Source of the DNA: Clostridia bacterium
GTDB lineage: Bacteria > Bacillota > Clostridia > Christensenellales > UBA1242
Assembly: GCA_023228225.1 (NCBI GenBank)
Contig: JALOBO010000008.1
Coordinates: forward strand, 1 to 64,000
Direction of reading: 5' to 3'
DNA: 64,000 nucleotides
The stretch's first letter is position 1, and each line of letters opens with the position of its first letter. Below are positions 45,942 through 56,200 of this stretch, piece after piece. The translations under genes and the position numbers were made by a program. A model generated the notes under the pieces. That model saw nothing but the letters and a program-made list of their open reading frames with translations, was not told the origin of the DNA and did no database searches.

Positions 45942-47500
45942 AGAGCGTCTCGTTTGAACTTTAATAGTTTAGACGAGATTTTTTTATTTTCTTCGGTGTT
46001 TAGCTCTTCTTTATGCTTAAGAATGGTTATTCTATCATCTTCATTCCAGTCATCTGGGTTGGTAGTTATTTTAAAGCTCTTTTCATCATCTACTCCGACA
46101 TTATAAATTATCAAAAGCTTTTCGTTGGTTATGATAACCTTTTTTATGTAGGTATTGAAGAAGTCATATCTTTCTTGCTTGTTTTTATAATCTTTTGTTA
46201 CCATTTTTGTTAGATGGTTTTTAACATCATTATAGTCCATTGGTTTTAACTGGTGGGCTTTTTCTGTTAGCAGTTTTTCTTCCAAATCCTCTTTATTGTT
46301 TTCAAGCTTAATCAATCTTTCTTGTGTAGATTTTGAAGTAATACCTTTTTGTATTGCATCTACAATAGCATTTATGCCTCTATCAATATCTTCAATTTGT
46401 TTTTCTAAGCTTATAACCACAAGGTTGCTGCTTATTTCCGCATTAAAGCGGTCTACAATCGTTTTGGCTACTAAGTCTAGTACTTTTGGGTGACTGATAT
46501 ATTTTTGCGTTCTAGCCATCACAAACTCTTCCAAAAAGTCTTTTGGTACACTTATCTTCTCACAGCAGTTTATATCTTTCTTTCTGTTGTAACACTTGTA
46601 GTAAGTGTGAACTTTACCAGTTTGACTTGTTCCTGTTTCTGCTGTCATAAATGAGAAGCAATGTCCGCAGAATAGTTTGCCACTTAATAGGTAGTGGTGA
46701 TCACTTTCACAGCGTCTAATTTTATGCTTGTAATTATCCATAATGCTATTACACCTCTCAAAAATTCTTTTATCAACAATGGCTGGCATAATGTTGTTGT
46801 ACTCAACATCATCTATGACCACTTTACCCATATATTTAGTGTTTCTTATCATGCGTGCAACTTTGCCTATTTCAAATGGCTTTCCAGATTTCATAGTTAC
46901 TCCACGACCTTTTAGTTCTTCCACTATTTCTATCAGTTTTGCTCCATGATAATACTTATCAAATATACTTCTCACTATTTCCGCTTCACGCTCGTTTATC
47001 GTCCATTTCTTTTCAATTATGTCATAGCCTAATAAAGTAAACCCGCCGATGAAATTTCCTTTCATAAGGCTTTCTTTTATGCCTCGTTTTACTTTTTGAC
47101 TAAGCTCAGCGGAGTAGTATTCTGCCATACTTTCAAGCAAGCCTTCCACCAAAATACCACTGGCATCATCTGTTATGTTTTCTCGGGCAGATAAAACCCT
47201 TACGCCATTCTTTTTTAGTTTGGCTTTATAGTTTGCACTGTCATAGCGGTTTCTTGCAAAGCGGTCTAACTGGTAAACAATAACATATTCGAAGTTTCTT
47301 TTCTTGCTATCTTCAACCATTTGCAAAAACTCTGCTCGTTTGTCAGTTGTTCCGCTTATAGCCCTGTCTATGTATTCTTTTATTACTATAAAGTCATTCT
47401 TTTCTGCAAAGTTATAGCACTCTCTTAGTTGTCCTTCTATGCTTTGTTCAGTTTGGGTATGGGAACTAAACCTAGCGTAAATTACTACTTTCTTTTTCAA
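45920..47500 (-). CDS. Large serine recombinase at tRNA-Ser
   Basis: 526 residues from a TTG at 47500, chosen because AAGGAG (47508-47513) fits it. The resolvase domain holds the catalytic Ser in VIYARFSSHTQ, the QLDRFARN motif and the conserved Arg residues. The recombinase domain and a zinc ribbon (CGHCFSF...CC, about residue 276 on) follow, then a coiled coil. It catalyses site-specific integration and excision. Its reading frame runs into the 3' end of tRNA-Ser: the last residues and the TGA stop are encoded by the tRNA, which places the left attachment site there. It heads the island carrying the defence genes. Confidence 0.93.
   Translation of the reverse strand: MKKKVVIYARFSSHTQTEQSIEGQLRECYNFAEKNDFIVIKEYIDRAISGTTDKRAEFLQMVEDSKKRNFEYVIVYQLDRFARNRYDSANYKAKLKKNGVRVLSARENITDDASGILVEGLLESMAEYYSAELSQKVKRGIKESLMKGNFIGGFTLLGYDIIEKKWTINEREAEIVRSIFDKYYHGAKLIEIVEELKGRGVTMKSGKPFEIGKVARMIRNTKYMGKVVIDDVEYNNIMPAIVDKRIFERCNSIMDNYKHKIRRCESDHHYLLSGKLFCGHCFSFMTAETGTSQTGKVHTYYKCYNRKKDINCCEKISVPKDFLEEFVMARTQKYISHPKVLDLVAKTIVDRFNAEISSNLVVISLEKQIEDIDRGINAIVDAIQKGITSKSTQERLIKLENNKEDLEEKLLTEKAHQLKPMDYNDVKNHLTKMVTKDYKNKQERYDFFNTYIKKVIITNEKLLIIYNVGVDDEKSFKITTNPDDWNEDDRITILKHKEELNTEENKKISSKLLKFKRDALGGENRI
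45948..45985 (+). terminator. Terminator of tRNA-Ser
   Basis: 12-base stem TCTCGTTTGAAC / GTTTAGACGAGA with wobble pairs and a run of T, inside the recombinase reading frame. Confidence 0.78.
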
Positions 47501-47587
47501 TAGTTTTCTCCTTTTATTTTTGTTTTCAAACACACACATATCACAATCATTTTGAACAGTCCAGCAAAAGATTGTGAATGTATAAGT

Positions 47588-47758
47588 TTACTTTTTTGCG
47601 TTATCTAGTAACTGGTTTGTAACCACGCCAGCGCTAAGCTCAATTAGTTTTTTGCTTATTACAAGTTTGCCTTTTCTAACTTTGCCAGTTTTGAAATTAA
47701 ACTCTTCCATATTTGCCTTAAGTGGCAAATCATAAATATTTAGTTTTTTGTTTTTCAT
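47588..47758 (-). CDS. Small basic protein, 56 residues
   Basis: ATG at 47758 with AAGGAAA just upstream; stop at 47588. Lys-rich, with no recognised domain. It lies directly upstream of the recombinase on the same strand and could be a small DNA-binding helper such as a directionality factor, but that is only a guess from position and charge. Confidence 0.55.
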   Translation of the reverse strand: MKNKKLNIYDLPLKANMEEFNFKTGKVRKGKLVISKKLIELSAGVVTNQLLDNAKK

Positions 47759-47860
47759 ATTGTATTTCCTTTTTTTATTTTCCTTTTAAAGGGGCAATGA
47801 TATTTTTTGATTAAAACCTTATATGAACGGAAGCGGGTTTCCCGTCTTGCCGTAAAAAGT

Positions 47861-47970
47861 GGGGTGCAATACAATGTTTCATTTTGTAACAGTGGGCAAA
47901 GTGGCTGTTTCAGTAAAAGTGCCGTATTTCAGCCACTTACAGCCCCTCAAAATTCATTTTGTTGCACTCC
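47861..47970. repeat. Nested inverted repeats upstream of the recombinase genes
   Basis: Outer arms GGGGTGCAA (47861-47869) and TTGCACTCC (47962-47970) enclose inner perfect arms AAGTGGCTG (47899-47907) and CAGCCACTT (47930-47938). The 110-base unit would form a branched stem in RNA or a recombination or protein site in DNA. No gene is seen between 47760 and 48430. Confidence 0.5.
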
Positions 47971-48150
47971 TTTTCCTGCTTGGTAAATTTCTTACTAGTT
48001 TTAGGGCATATTTAAGTCCTTTTCACAATAATTTACTTGTTCTGTCTTTGCTTTAAATTTCAAACTTATGTACTATAAATAATCATACTTTTCTCCCTCC
48101 TTTGTTAAAGTCTTTTTTAATTTTCAAGAGTTTAAACCCTATCCAATTTC

Positions 48151-48303
48151 TAAAAGTTTTAAATAAATTTTACCCCCTATACTTATACGGACAATTTTCG
48201 CCCTATCGGCAAGGTTTTTTTTAAAAGTTTTCTTAAACTTTTTATATCCATACACTTATATGGACAATTTTCTTACCCTCGTCAGGGTTTTTCTAAAAAG
48301 TTT
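48151..48303. repeat. Two diverged 72-base tandem repeats
   Basis: Units begin with taaaagtttt at 48151 and 48222, with a partial third at 48294. Each holds a 19-base near-identical block, acttata[c/t]ggacaattttc (48181-48199 and 48254-48272), then a small inverted CCCT...AGGG-like stem and a T run. Lies in the gene-free stretch downstream of the restriction-like operon. Confidence 0.6.
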
Positions 48304-48385
48304 ATTTATCTTTTATTTTTCACAGTTCCTTAAAAATGAGTGTTACACCGAGAAAACTTATCAACCTTTTTTAGAGTATAAAAAA

Positions 48386-48414
48386 CCCGCGTTATCAATG
48401 GGTGATAACGCGGG
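48386..48414 (-). terminator. Terminator of the restriction-like operon
   Basis: 12-base perfect stem CCCGCGTTATCA / TGATAACGCGGG with a 5-base loop, followed on the minus strand by six T. Confidence 0.92.
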
Positions 48415-48432
48415 AAATATATTTTATTAAAT

Positions 48433-49518
48433 TTAATTATAGTGTATTAATTTAAGCTTCTTTAAATGTTCAATTTCTCCAACTTTTTTAATCATTTTAA
48501 TATTCAACTCATCTTTGATTTGGTTAAAACAATTATCAACATTTAACAAAAGATTATCCGTAAATGTAACTAAAGAAATATTATATTTAGCGAAATATTT
48601 ATTTCTTTTATCCATTTCGCTTTCCCATTTTAATGATAATTCTTCATTTATTGCCTTTTGCGTTTTCTCCTTTGATTTTTGAATTGATAAATGTGTGCTA
48701 GCAGGACTTATTTCAAAACCCACAAATCGTTGAGTCCAAACATTTAAAACTACAAAGTCAAGTCTATATAGATGCTCTCTCACTTTACCATTATACCTAA
48801 ATTCTGGTATTAAAAATGGAATATCAAGCGGTTTTTCAGAAATTTTCACGTACTCCAAATAATTCTCTATTATTGCCTGTTCGTATTGACTGTTAGTATT
48901 TCTTAAAAAATTAAGTCTATAAAATTGTATAAATGAGTCAAGATCTTTGATTATAATTTTTCCATCTTGTGGATTTTCTGTAATTAATCCAGTTGCAAGA
49001 ATATGACCAATCGTCCAATATTCAAAATTTGCCATTCTAATTGTTCTTTCTTTATTTATCCACTTATCGCCATAACGTTCTGGAGCCATCCAAAGCCCAA
49101 ATAAATTAGAGCCGTTCTTGCCAAACCATATCTCAGTTAATTCATTTAGAGGTTTATTCCTTATTCTCGCTTTATAGTTTTTATAATAATTTCTTTCTAG
49201 AAAAATTTTCACATAATCTCTTAGGTAATCGTCTTCAATAATTTTTAAAATTATTGGTTTATTCCTGTAGCTAATTTCTTTAAAATAATTATACAGACCA
49301 CCTAGCCACGCATCCCAAAAATCTGTAAAATTTAAAAATTGTCCATTCTTACAATCTGCAAAATTATTTTTTCCACCAATTATCCCATGAAACCTCTGTA
49401 TTGAAATTACGTCGTCTTCACCCAATAAACCAGTTACAAACTCTCTACAATGATACTGATTTTCTAATAATTCTTCATCAAGGCTTTCAATTTTTTGCGT
49501 TATTTCTATGTTTTCCAT
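48433..49518 (-). CDS. Unknown protein of a restriction-like operon, possible nuclease fold
   Basis: 361 residues, no signal peptide or membrane segment. The family is not recognised. Near residues 245-275 the pattern YRLDFVVLNVWTQRFVGFEI resembles the acidic strands of a PD-(D/E)xK nuclease core (D then E), and basic residues follow, but the final Lys is not clear. The N-terminal half is Trp- and Tyr-rich. It is the last gene of the operon after the nuclease-methyltransferase, 95 bases downstream, with GAGGGG before its ATG and a strong terminator after it. Confidence 0.7.
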   Translation of the reverse strand: MENIEITQKIESLDEELLENQYHCREFVTGLLGEDDVISIQRFHGIIGGKNNFADCKNGQFLNFTDFWDAWLGGLYNYFKEISYRNKPIILKIIEDDYLRDYVKIFLERNYYKNYKARIRNKPLNELTEIWFGKNGSNLFGLWMAPERYGDKWINKERTIRMANFEYWTIGHILATGLITENPQDGKIIIKDLDSFIQFYRLNFLRNTNSQYEQAIIENYLEYVKISEKPLDIPFLIPEFRYNGKVREHLYRLDFVVLNVWTQRFVGFEISPASTHLSIQKSKEKTQKAINEELSLKWESEMDKRNKYFAKYNISLVTFTDNLLLNVDNCFNQIKDELNIKMIKKVGEIEHLKKLKLIHYN

Positions 49519-49613
49519 TTACCCCTCCTTCATTAAAAATTTTCGCCTAACAAAAAATTGTAATAAAAATTGTAAGCCACGGCTGCTATCACTTTATTAA
49601 GTTTGCTTTCCCA

Positions 49614-52600
49614 TTAACTATTCTCCACAATTTTAATTTCCTCTTCGGTTAGACCCACAATCTGATATATAAGGTTATCAATATTTTTTTCATAAATTAA
49701 AGTATCTAGTCCTTCATTTCTCTTTTCTATTATAGATTTAACAAGCTTTTGTATTTTTTCTTTACTGCTTTCATCAATTATTGGCAATGGAATTTGTTTT
49801 AAAGGTTCTTGCATAAGTTCTAATATATTACCTTTTTTCTTCCCTTGATTTATTAGCCAAAAATAGTACAGTTTGGAATTTAGTAAACCTAATAATAAAA
49901 ATAATGAGAATTGATTTGTTTTTGGGGTTATTACATATGCATCAGACCTGCAAAACCATTCAATGTTATTATAAGCAAATGCATTTTCTTTTGATCTATA
50001 AGGAGCAACTATTTTTTCTCCGCAAAAAATGCTTTCTTTTCTAGCTCTGTGAATAGAAGTCCATTCATATTTTTCATTATAGGTAACCAATCTTTCTTTT
50101 AGAATATCTTCAAACTTACTTAAATGATTAAAAATATCTGGGTATTTTTCTCTATCCAAATGACCTGCGTAATAAATAATTTTTTTTGTTGGATTGCTAC
50201 TGCAAGAGTATCTCGAAATATCTGAATTTTTATAAAAATCTCTTAATAAATTTTTGCCTTGTTTTATATTATTATAAACTTCAACATCCCTTGCATTTTC
50301 TAAATTTAGGACATAGATTCCATCGTTTAATACTATATTTGAAGCGTCCTTTAATTTTGATAAATTTCTATTTGAAATATAGTCACAGCCAGTAACTACG
50401 CCTTGATTAACCTCGAAATGTTCACCAAGTTGAGTTTGTAATTTTTTCATTTTATCTAATGATGAAAAAGAGTTTATATTTGTATTAACGCCAATATAAC
50501 ACTTGTCCCCAAAATAGATATCTTGTGGGTTCTTAGTAACTAAGTCACAATATCTAGAATCCCCTTGTAAAATCCCATTGATTTCATATGTATTACTTTC
50601 TCCAAAAATTGTGGATGAAATAATAGTGGAGATATTATTTGATTTTATATTTTTTGTTAAAAATGTAATTATATTATGCTGACCCTTTGCTGTTTCAAAT
50701 ACTTTATATTCGTTAAAGTTCACTAACTTTCTTATAACACTTCTCTCACGAATGTCTTTTCTTAATCTTATTGCACCTGTTGCTGTCAAATAATAATTGG
50801 TTGTAATAAAAGTTACATCGGAAAACTTATTTGAAATATCTAATGCTAAATGAAAAAAGAAATAAAATAAATCCATTTTACCCATATAATATTTCTTGCC
50901 AAACTCAGTTTGCGCAACAGGTCTGAAAATTTCTTTATTCCCACTTTCTCCTACATACGGTGGATTACCTATAACAATGTCAAAGCCACCCTTATTTTTA
51001 AATACTTTTGCAAAATTGAGTTTCCATAAAAAATATGGAGTTGATGGCATTTTTGAAGTTTCATAGAATCTTTCCATTTTGTTTTCATCAATACTTACCA
51101 AATTATTTAAAATTATTTGATTTTTAAGTTTTTCAATTTTTCTTTTATGTTCTTCTTTTGCCGTATGATTATCTGCATAGAACAATGCTCTCTGTTCATC
51201 AAATAGTTCGTTTAGCAAACTATCAATAACATCTTGGTTCGTAAAAAGACTACCTTGTTTTTGAACTTTTTCACATTTATCAAACAAAGTGCTTCCTTCA
51301 AATAATTTGATTCCTTCAAACTCGTCAATTAGACTATTGCCACACATTATGTTGCAATCTAAGTTGGGTAAGGTAAGAGGTTTATTAAATTCATCGGAGT
51401 TTTCATCAATGTCTTGTTCAACGACAAGAGATAGCCATAACCTTAGTTTTGCAATATCTACTGCAGATGGTTCAATGTCCACCGCAAAAATTGAATTTCT
51501 CATGGTGTCTTTCTTTATAGCGTAAATGTTTCTTCTATCCCAAACTTGTTTTTTTTCAAAATCATTCTTTTTATCTCTCGCAAAATATGAAGTAATCACA
51601 TCTCTTGCTTTTACAATTTCGTTGATCATACCCATAGGAAAAGCCCCTGAACCAACTGCAGGATCTGCAATTCTTACATCGGCTAAGGCATCGTCTATTA
51701 ATTTAAGATTGTTATAAATACTTTCAGGAATCAGCATGTTTGCAATGCCTTGCTTCACTTCTCTGCTACAATCTTCGTCTTTCATTATTTCGCCGTAAAG
51801 AATGAAATCTTTTGTGTCATCATATGGTAATTTTATTGTATTCACAAGGTAGTTAATCAAGCTCTCTTGGCACATATAATGCACTATTTCTCTTGGAGTA
51901 TAAAACGCACCTTTAGATTTTCTATCTTTAGCATCTAGTAGATTTTCAAAAATTTTTCCAAGCATTTCTGGGTCAACCGCGACTTCTTTTTCAAGTGGCT
52001 CATCTTCGTTCATGGTAAAATTGTATCTATCAAAAATATCAAGAATTCCGTCTGCTTCTCTCTCGCCTTTTGTGTCTATATTAGAAAATAAAGAATTTGG
52101 AATATCAAAATTACTATGTTCCCAGTCATAGTTTTCTAAGGGTTCAAAAAGTCCGCCATTTAAAAATGGTACTCTGCAATGTAATTTTACAAAGTAATTG
52201 TCCGCTGGTCGCTTTGCGTTTAATGCTTCGTAAAATAACGGCTCAAGGAAATTATTAAAGTAATTTTTCTTTGTTCTTACAGCCTCGCTGAATAATTTTC
52301 TTACGAAGTCTTTTGGACCAGTACCCCACGATTGACCTTTAACTCCGCAGGCAAGTGAAATTTCCTCGTCTGGGTTTAAGGACTTAAGAATTGCTGTTTG
52401 CAATTTATATTTATCAGATTCACTTTTTATATAGACTTTGTCAACAAACTTTTTTGTTAAGGCATTATAAAAATAGGCATTTTTAAATTCTTTCTCTGAA
52501 ATAACTTCAGGAATAGCATTTACGCCCATCCAACCTTTTTTTTGCAAAAAATACAGAAAGGCAAGCTGTCCCATAAGTTTTTTTGCGTACTGTTCTGTAA

Positions 52601-53297
52601 ATTTTTCTATAACACTGGTATCTTCCGATTTTAAACATCTTTGTGCTTCTAAATTAAATTCTTCATTGCCCTTTAGGTGGTCTACAACTTCAAAGTATTT
52701 TTCTTTATACTTTTCAAAGAATTGTTTTGTTACTTTTTCTACGCTAAAAGCTTCTTCAATTCTATCTATTGTTGGATTAAATTTTTCATTTTCTAAAATA
52801 GGGAACAATTGTTGCATTGCGGTATGACAAGGTTCATCTTTTCCAACTAAATATGAATATCTTTTTGCCGGAGTAAAACTTGTTTTTACTTTGCCTTTTA
52901 AAAACTCATAATCCAATCTTACAAAAGACAGTCGCCATTTTAAGTCTTTTTCATCTTCTGAATAAAAGGCAGCAATTGCACCATCGTATTTTGAGTTTTT
53001 TATTCTGTCTGCAATAAAATTTCTTTGTTTACTTCTTGCTTTTTCTAATGATCTTCCTTTCTTTAATTCAACTGCAAAAACAGCAATCTTTTTATTATCG
53101 GGACTTGTGTATTCTGCAACTAAGTAATAACCATTTACATAATAAGAATACTCATTCCAGTTCCAATAGTCATTGCTTTTTGTGTCAGTGTTAATAACTT
53201 TTGTATTGTTGAAAAAATTTACTATAAAATTAGTAAATGATTTCATTTCAAATTTGTTTGTTAATGTATTTACAAGAATATCTTGATAAGACGCCAT
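49614..53297 (-). CDS. Eco57I-like restriction enzyme/adenine methyltransferase (type IIG-like)
   Basis: 1227 residues. The N-terminus has a nuclease-like strand (IAVFAVELKKGRSLEKA, about residues 70-86) fitting PD-(D/E)xK. A helical region follows. The methyltransferase core has GAFYTPREIVHYM near 465, the SAM motif ADPAVGSGAFPMGM near 545 and the catalytic NPPY in IVIGNPPYVGE near 776, so N6-adenine methylation is expected. The C-terminus (LLGLLNSKLYYFWLINQGK) resembles a TaqI-type target-recognition domain. Both cutting and modification in one chain is the type IIG plan, but here it is coupled with a helicase gene. The ATG follows the helicase stop by one base with GGAGG inside the helicase gene. 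Confidence 0.9.
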   Translation of the reverse strand: MASYQDILVNTLTNKFEMKSFTNFIVNFFNNTKVINTDTKSNDYWNWNEYSYYVNGYYLVAEYTSPDNKKIAVFAVELKKGRSLEKARSKQRNFIADRIKNSKYDGAIAAFYSEDEKDLKWRLSFVRLDYEFLKGKVKTSFTPAKRYSYLVGKDEPCHTAMQQLFPILENEKFNPTIDRIEEAFSVEKVTKQFFEKYKEKYFEVVDHLKGNEEFNLEAQRCLKSEDTSVIEKFTEQYAKKLMGQLAFLYFLQKKGWMGVNAIPEVISEKEFKNAYFYNALTKKFVDKVYIKSESDKYKLQTAILKSLNPDEEISLACGVKGQSWGTGPKDFVRKLFSEAVRTKKNYFNNFLEPLFYEALNAKRPADNYFVKLHCRVPFLNGGLFEPLENYDWEHSNFDIPNSLFSNIDTKGEREADGILDIFDRYNFTMNEDEPLEKEVAVDPEMLGKIFENLLDAKDRKSKGAFYTPREIVHYMCQESLINYLVNTIKLPYDDTKDFILYGEIMKDEDCSREVKQGIANMLIPESIYNNLKLIDDALADVRIADPAVGSGAFPMGMINEIVKARDVITSYFARDKKNDFEKKQVWDRRNIYAIKKDTMRNSIFAVDIEPSAVDIAKLRLWLSLVVEQDIDENSDEFNKPLTLPNLDCNIMCGNSLIDEFEGIKLFEGSTLFDKCEKVQKQGSLFTNQDVIDSLLNELFDEQRALFYADNHTAKEEHKRKIEKLKNQIILNNLVSIDENKMERFYETSKMPSTPYFLWKLNFAKVFKNKGGFDIVIGNPPYVGESGNKEIFRPVAQTEFGKKYYMGKMDLFYFFFHLALDISNKFSDVTFITTNYYLTATGAIRLRKDIRERSVIRKLVNFNEYKVFETAKGQHNIITFLTKNIKSNNISTIISSTIFGESNTYEINGILQGDSRYCDLVTKNPQDIYFGDKCYIGVNTNINSFSSLDKMKKLQTQLGEHFEVNQGVVTGCDYISNRNLSKLKDASNIVLNDGIYVLNLENARDVEVYNNIKQGKNLLRDFYKNSDISRYSCSSNPTKKIIYYAGHLDREKYPDIFNHLSKFEDILKERLVTYNEKYEWTSIHRARKESIFCGEKIVAPYRSKENAFAYNNIEWFCRSDAYVITPKTNQFSLFLLLGLLNSKLYYFWLINQGKKKGNILELMQEPLKQIPLPIIDESSKEKIQKLVKSIIEKRNEGLDTLIYEKNIDNLIYQIVGLTEEEIKIVENS

Positions 53298-53298
53298 G

Positions 53299-56200
53299 CT
53301 ATTCCTCCCTTAAATAACTAGATAATATGATCTGTTTTTTAAAGTTTTTTTCTTTATATGTATCTTTTCTGCCATCAAAATATCTTGATGGAATCTTATC
53401 ATATATTGAATGATATGCTTCAAGTTCGCTCTCAGCATTTTTCTTAGCTTGGATTATTGATTTTGATAAACTGTCAGGTATTTCGCCATTTTCAAACAGT
53501 TCAATCATCTTGTTAATATTATCAATTTCATTAATAGTTAATTCTCTACAACTTAATATTGCTTTTAGTGTTTTAATAATATTACCATCATTTCCAGTCA
53601 TTGCTGTTTTTTCATTTTTATCAAATAATAAATTGTTTATTTCTAATTTGCCATCAAATGCTTTTTTGTTAATTTCTAGATACTTATAATAATTATCCTC
53701 AATCTTGATTTTTTTCAATGATGGTATTGCTTTTATAAACTGTATTGCTTCTATAAATGTTATTTCGTTACAACTGTCCTCGTCTGATATATAAAAAGAT
53801 TTTAATGTGCCTTTTCTAAAGAATGTTAACACTGCTTCTTTGCTTATTAAATCTGATTTTTTACTTGATTTGGACTTAATAGGTAATTTTTTAATTTTTT
53901 CAAATAAATCAATATTCTCATCTCTAATTTTTCTAATAAGAGCTAAGTATTCTAGTTCAGGGTTCATACTTTCCGCATTACCATCTTCTTGCGAATTTTT
54001 TGTTAAAATTTCATACAATTTATGAGATGAAACAACTTCATCATCAGACAAATACTTATAATCTTCACCTAAAGTATCATGGAACGCTTGTAATTTTTCC
54101 ATAATTCTTTCCTCAAGTGGTAATTGAGCCGTTGTGCTAGAGGTTGGCAAAAAATTGAATACATAAATCCTGTCAAAAATTGTACCTACTCTGTTTATTC
54201 TGCCGACTCTTTGCATAATTCGTGTTGGATTCCAGGGTAAGTCATAGTTAATTAATTTATTCGCTCTATGTAAGTTTATACCTTCGGCAAAAACATCGGT
54301 TGTTATTAAAATGTCATACCTATCTTCATTTTCATCAATAAACTTTGGATTAAAGCTTTTCTCTATTTGTTTTTTTAGATATGGTGAGCTTTCGCCACTA
54401 AAAACAACAACTTTATCTCCAAAAATTTCTTTTAAAGCATCGCCAACATACTTTGCCGTTTCCTTTGATTCAGTAAAAATAATTTTCTTGCCGCTTTTTA
54501 GTATTGCGTTTTCAATCATATCTTTTTTAAATTGTTCAAGTTTAGGATCGTTTATAATTAAATCCCATCTTGCTGAGAGATTCTTTAGCCAAGTTAAATC
54601 AGAAACTAAATCTCTGAAAAATTCTGGTTTAAAATCATCGGACATAAAGTGTTGTACTTTTTCATCGGCAACAAGATCCATAAGTTTTTCATCATCGCCA
54701 TTATCTAACAATTCATAGACATCTACTTTTTTGCTTATGTATACATTTCCTTTATTTGCCATATCAATAAAGTCTTGATAAGATTTGATAAAACGCGACA
54801 AGGTCATTTTAAATGCATAAAAACTGCTTTCTAATCTTTTAACAAGAATAGATTTCATAAATCCACCAATAAAGGTTTGTGCCGATAAGATGTTTGAAGC
54901 TTTTGTTTTATCCTTTAGATAAGACGCCGAAATGTACCTAGCATAAGATAGTTTCTTAATAATGCCAATTGTTTCTTCAAAAATTTCGTTAGTTTTTTTA
55001 TCAAAAGAATATATAATTTTTTCAGGATTTCCCAGTTGTGGAAACTTTAATCCCTGTTTTGCTAGGTCATCTTTGTAATATTCTTTAATTTCACTTCTCG
55101 TTCTTCTAACCATTACATGTCTAAGTAGTTTATCTCTTATTATCGAGGAGTTTTTCCTTAATTGTTCTGCATATTCGGTAGTGCCTTTATCTAATTTACT
55201 TAATTTGCTGTTAAGTTTTGAGAAAAAACCTTCCAAATTGGGTTCATTTGGAATTATGTTACTTTGATGTTTTGGTTGAAATAAATATAATTGGTTTTCA
55301 ATATCACTTGTATAATTATTAATAGGCGTTGCAGATATTAATACAACTTTTTTACCATAGCAAATTTCATGCAACTTTCCAAAACTTTCCGTTTTTGAGT
55401 TTCTAAATCTATGTGCTTCATCAATAAACACATAATCATATCTTGCTAAATTTTGTTTATCTTCAAGCAAACTGTCAAGTTTACCAAGAGAGCATACCTT
55501 ACAGGAAACACCAAAATCTTCCATAACGCCTTCCCAATAATCTAAAAGCACTGGTGGGCATATAATTAGTTTTCTACTGTTTTTGAAACTATTCGCAAGC
55601 ATGGCACAAATATAAGTTTTTCCTAGACCTACGACATCTGAAATAAAAACTCCACCATATGTACTTAAAATTCTTTTTGCCTGAACAACAGCATCAAGTT
55701 GATATTTTAATTTCATGAACCCATCTGGTAGTAAATCCTCGACGGACCTATCCTTATCCGAATTGATTTCTTCTTCAAAAAACCCGTAAATTGTTTTTAA
55801 ATATAATTCATAAGGCGTTATATCATCTCTTATCCAAGTTTCAGTAGATATTGTATCTGCAAATGTTTGACTAATGTCAATAGAATCTTTCCATAATTCT
55901 TCAAATTTTTCTAATGCAAACTTAACATCTCTACTGTCTTTTAACTCAACATTAAACTCTAAATTATTTATTAGTCCAGACTCAGAAAAATTGCTTGAAC
56001 CAGTAATTACACTACCATAATTTTCTGATTGTTCATTTTTTCTAATTATGTAAACCTTTGCATGTATTTTTTCTTTTGGATACATTCTCATTTCAAGTTT
56101 TCCACATTTTAACCATTCAATGAACGTTCTAACCCCAACTTCCAATTCTTTAGAATCTTCTGAATTTTCAAATTCTACTGTAACTTCTTTTGCAAAAGAT

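Noticed and set aside
47501..47539. Recombinase start at the ATG at 47539
   Set aside because: The ribosome site AAGGAG lies inside that extension, six or seven bases before the TTG at 47500, and family proteins begin near KKKVVIYARFS.
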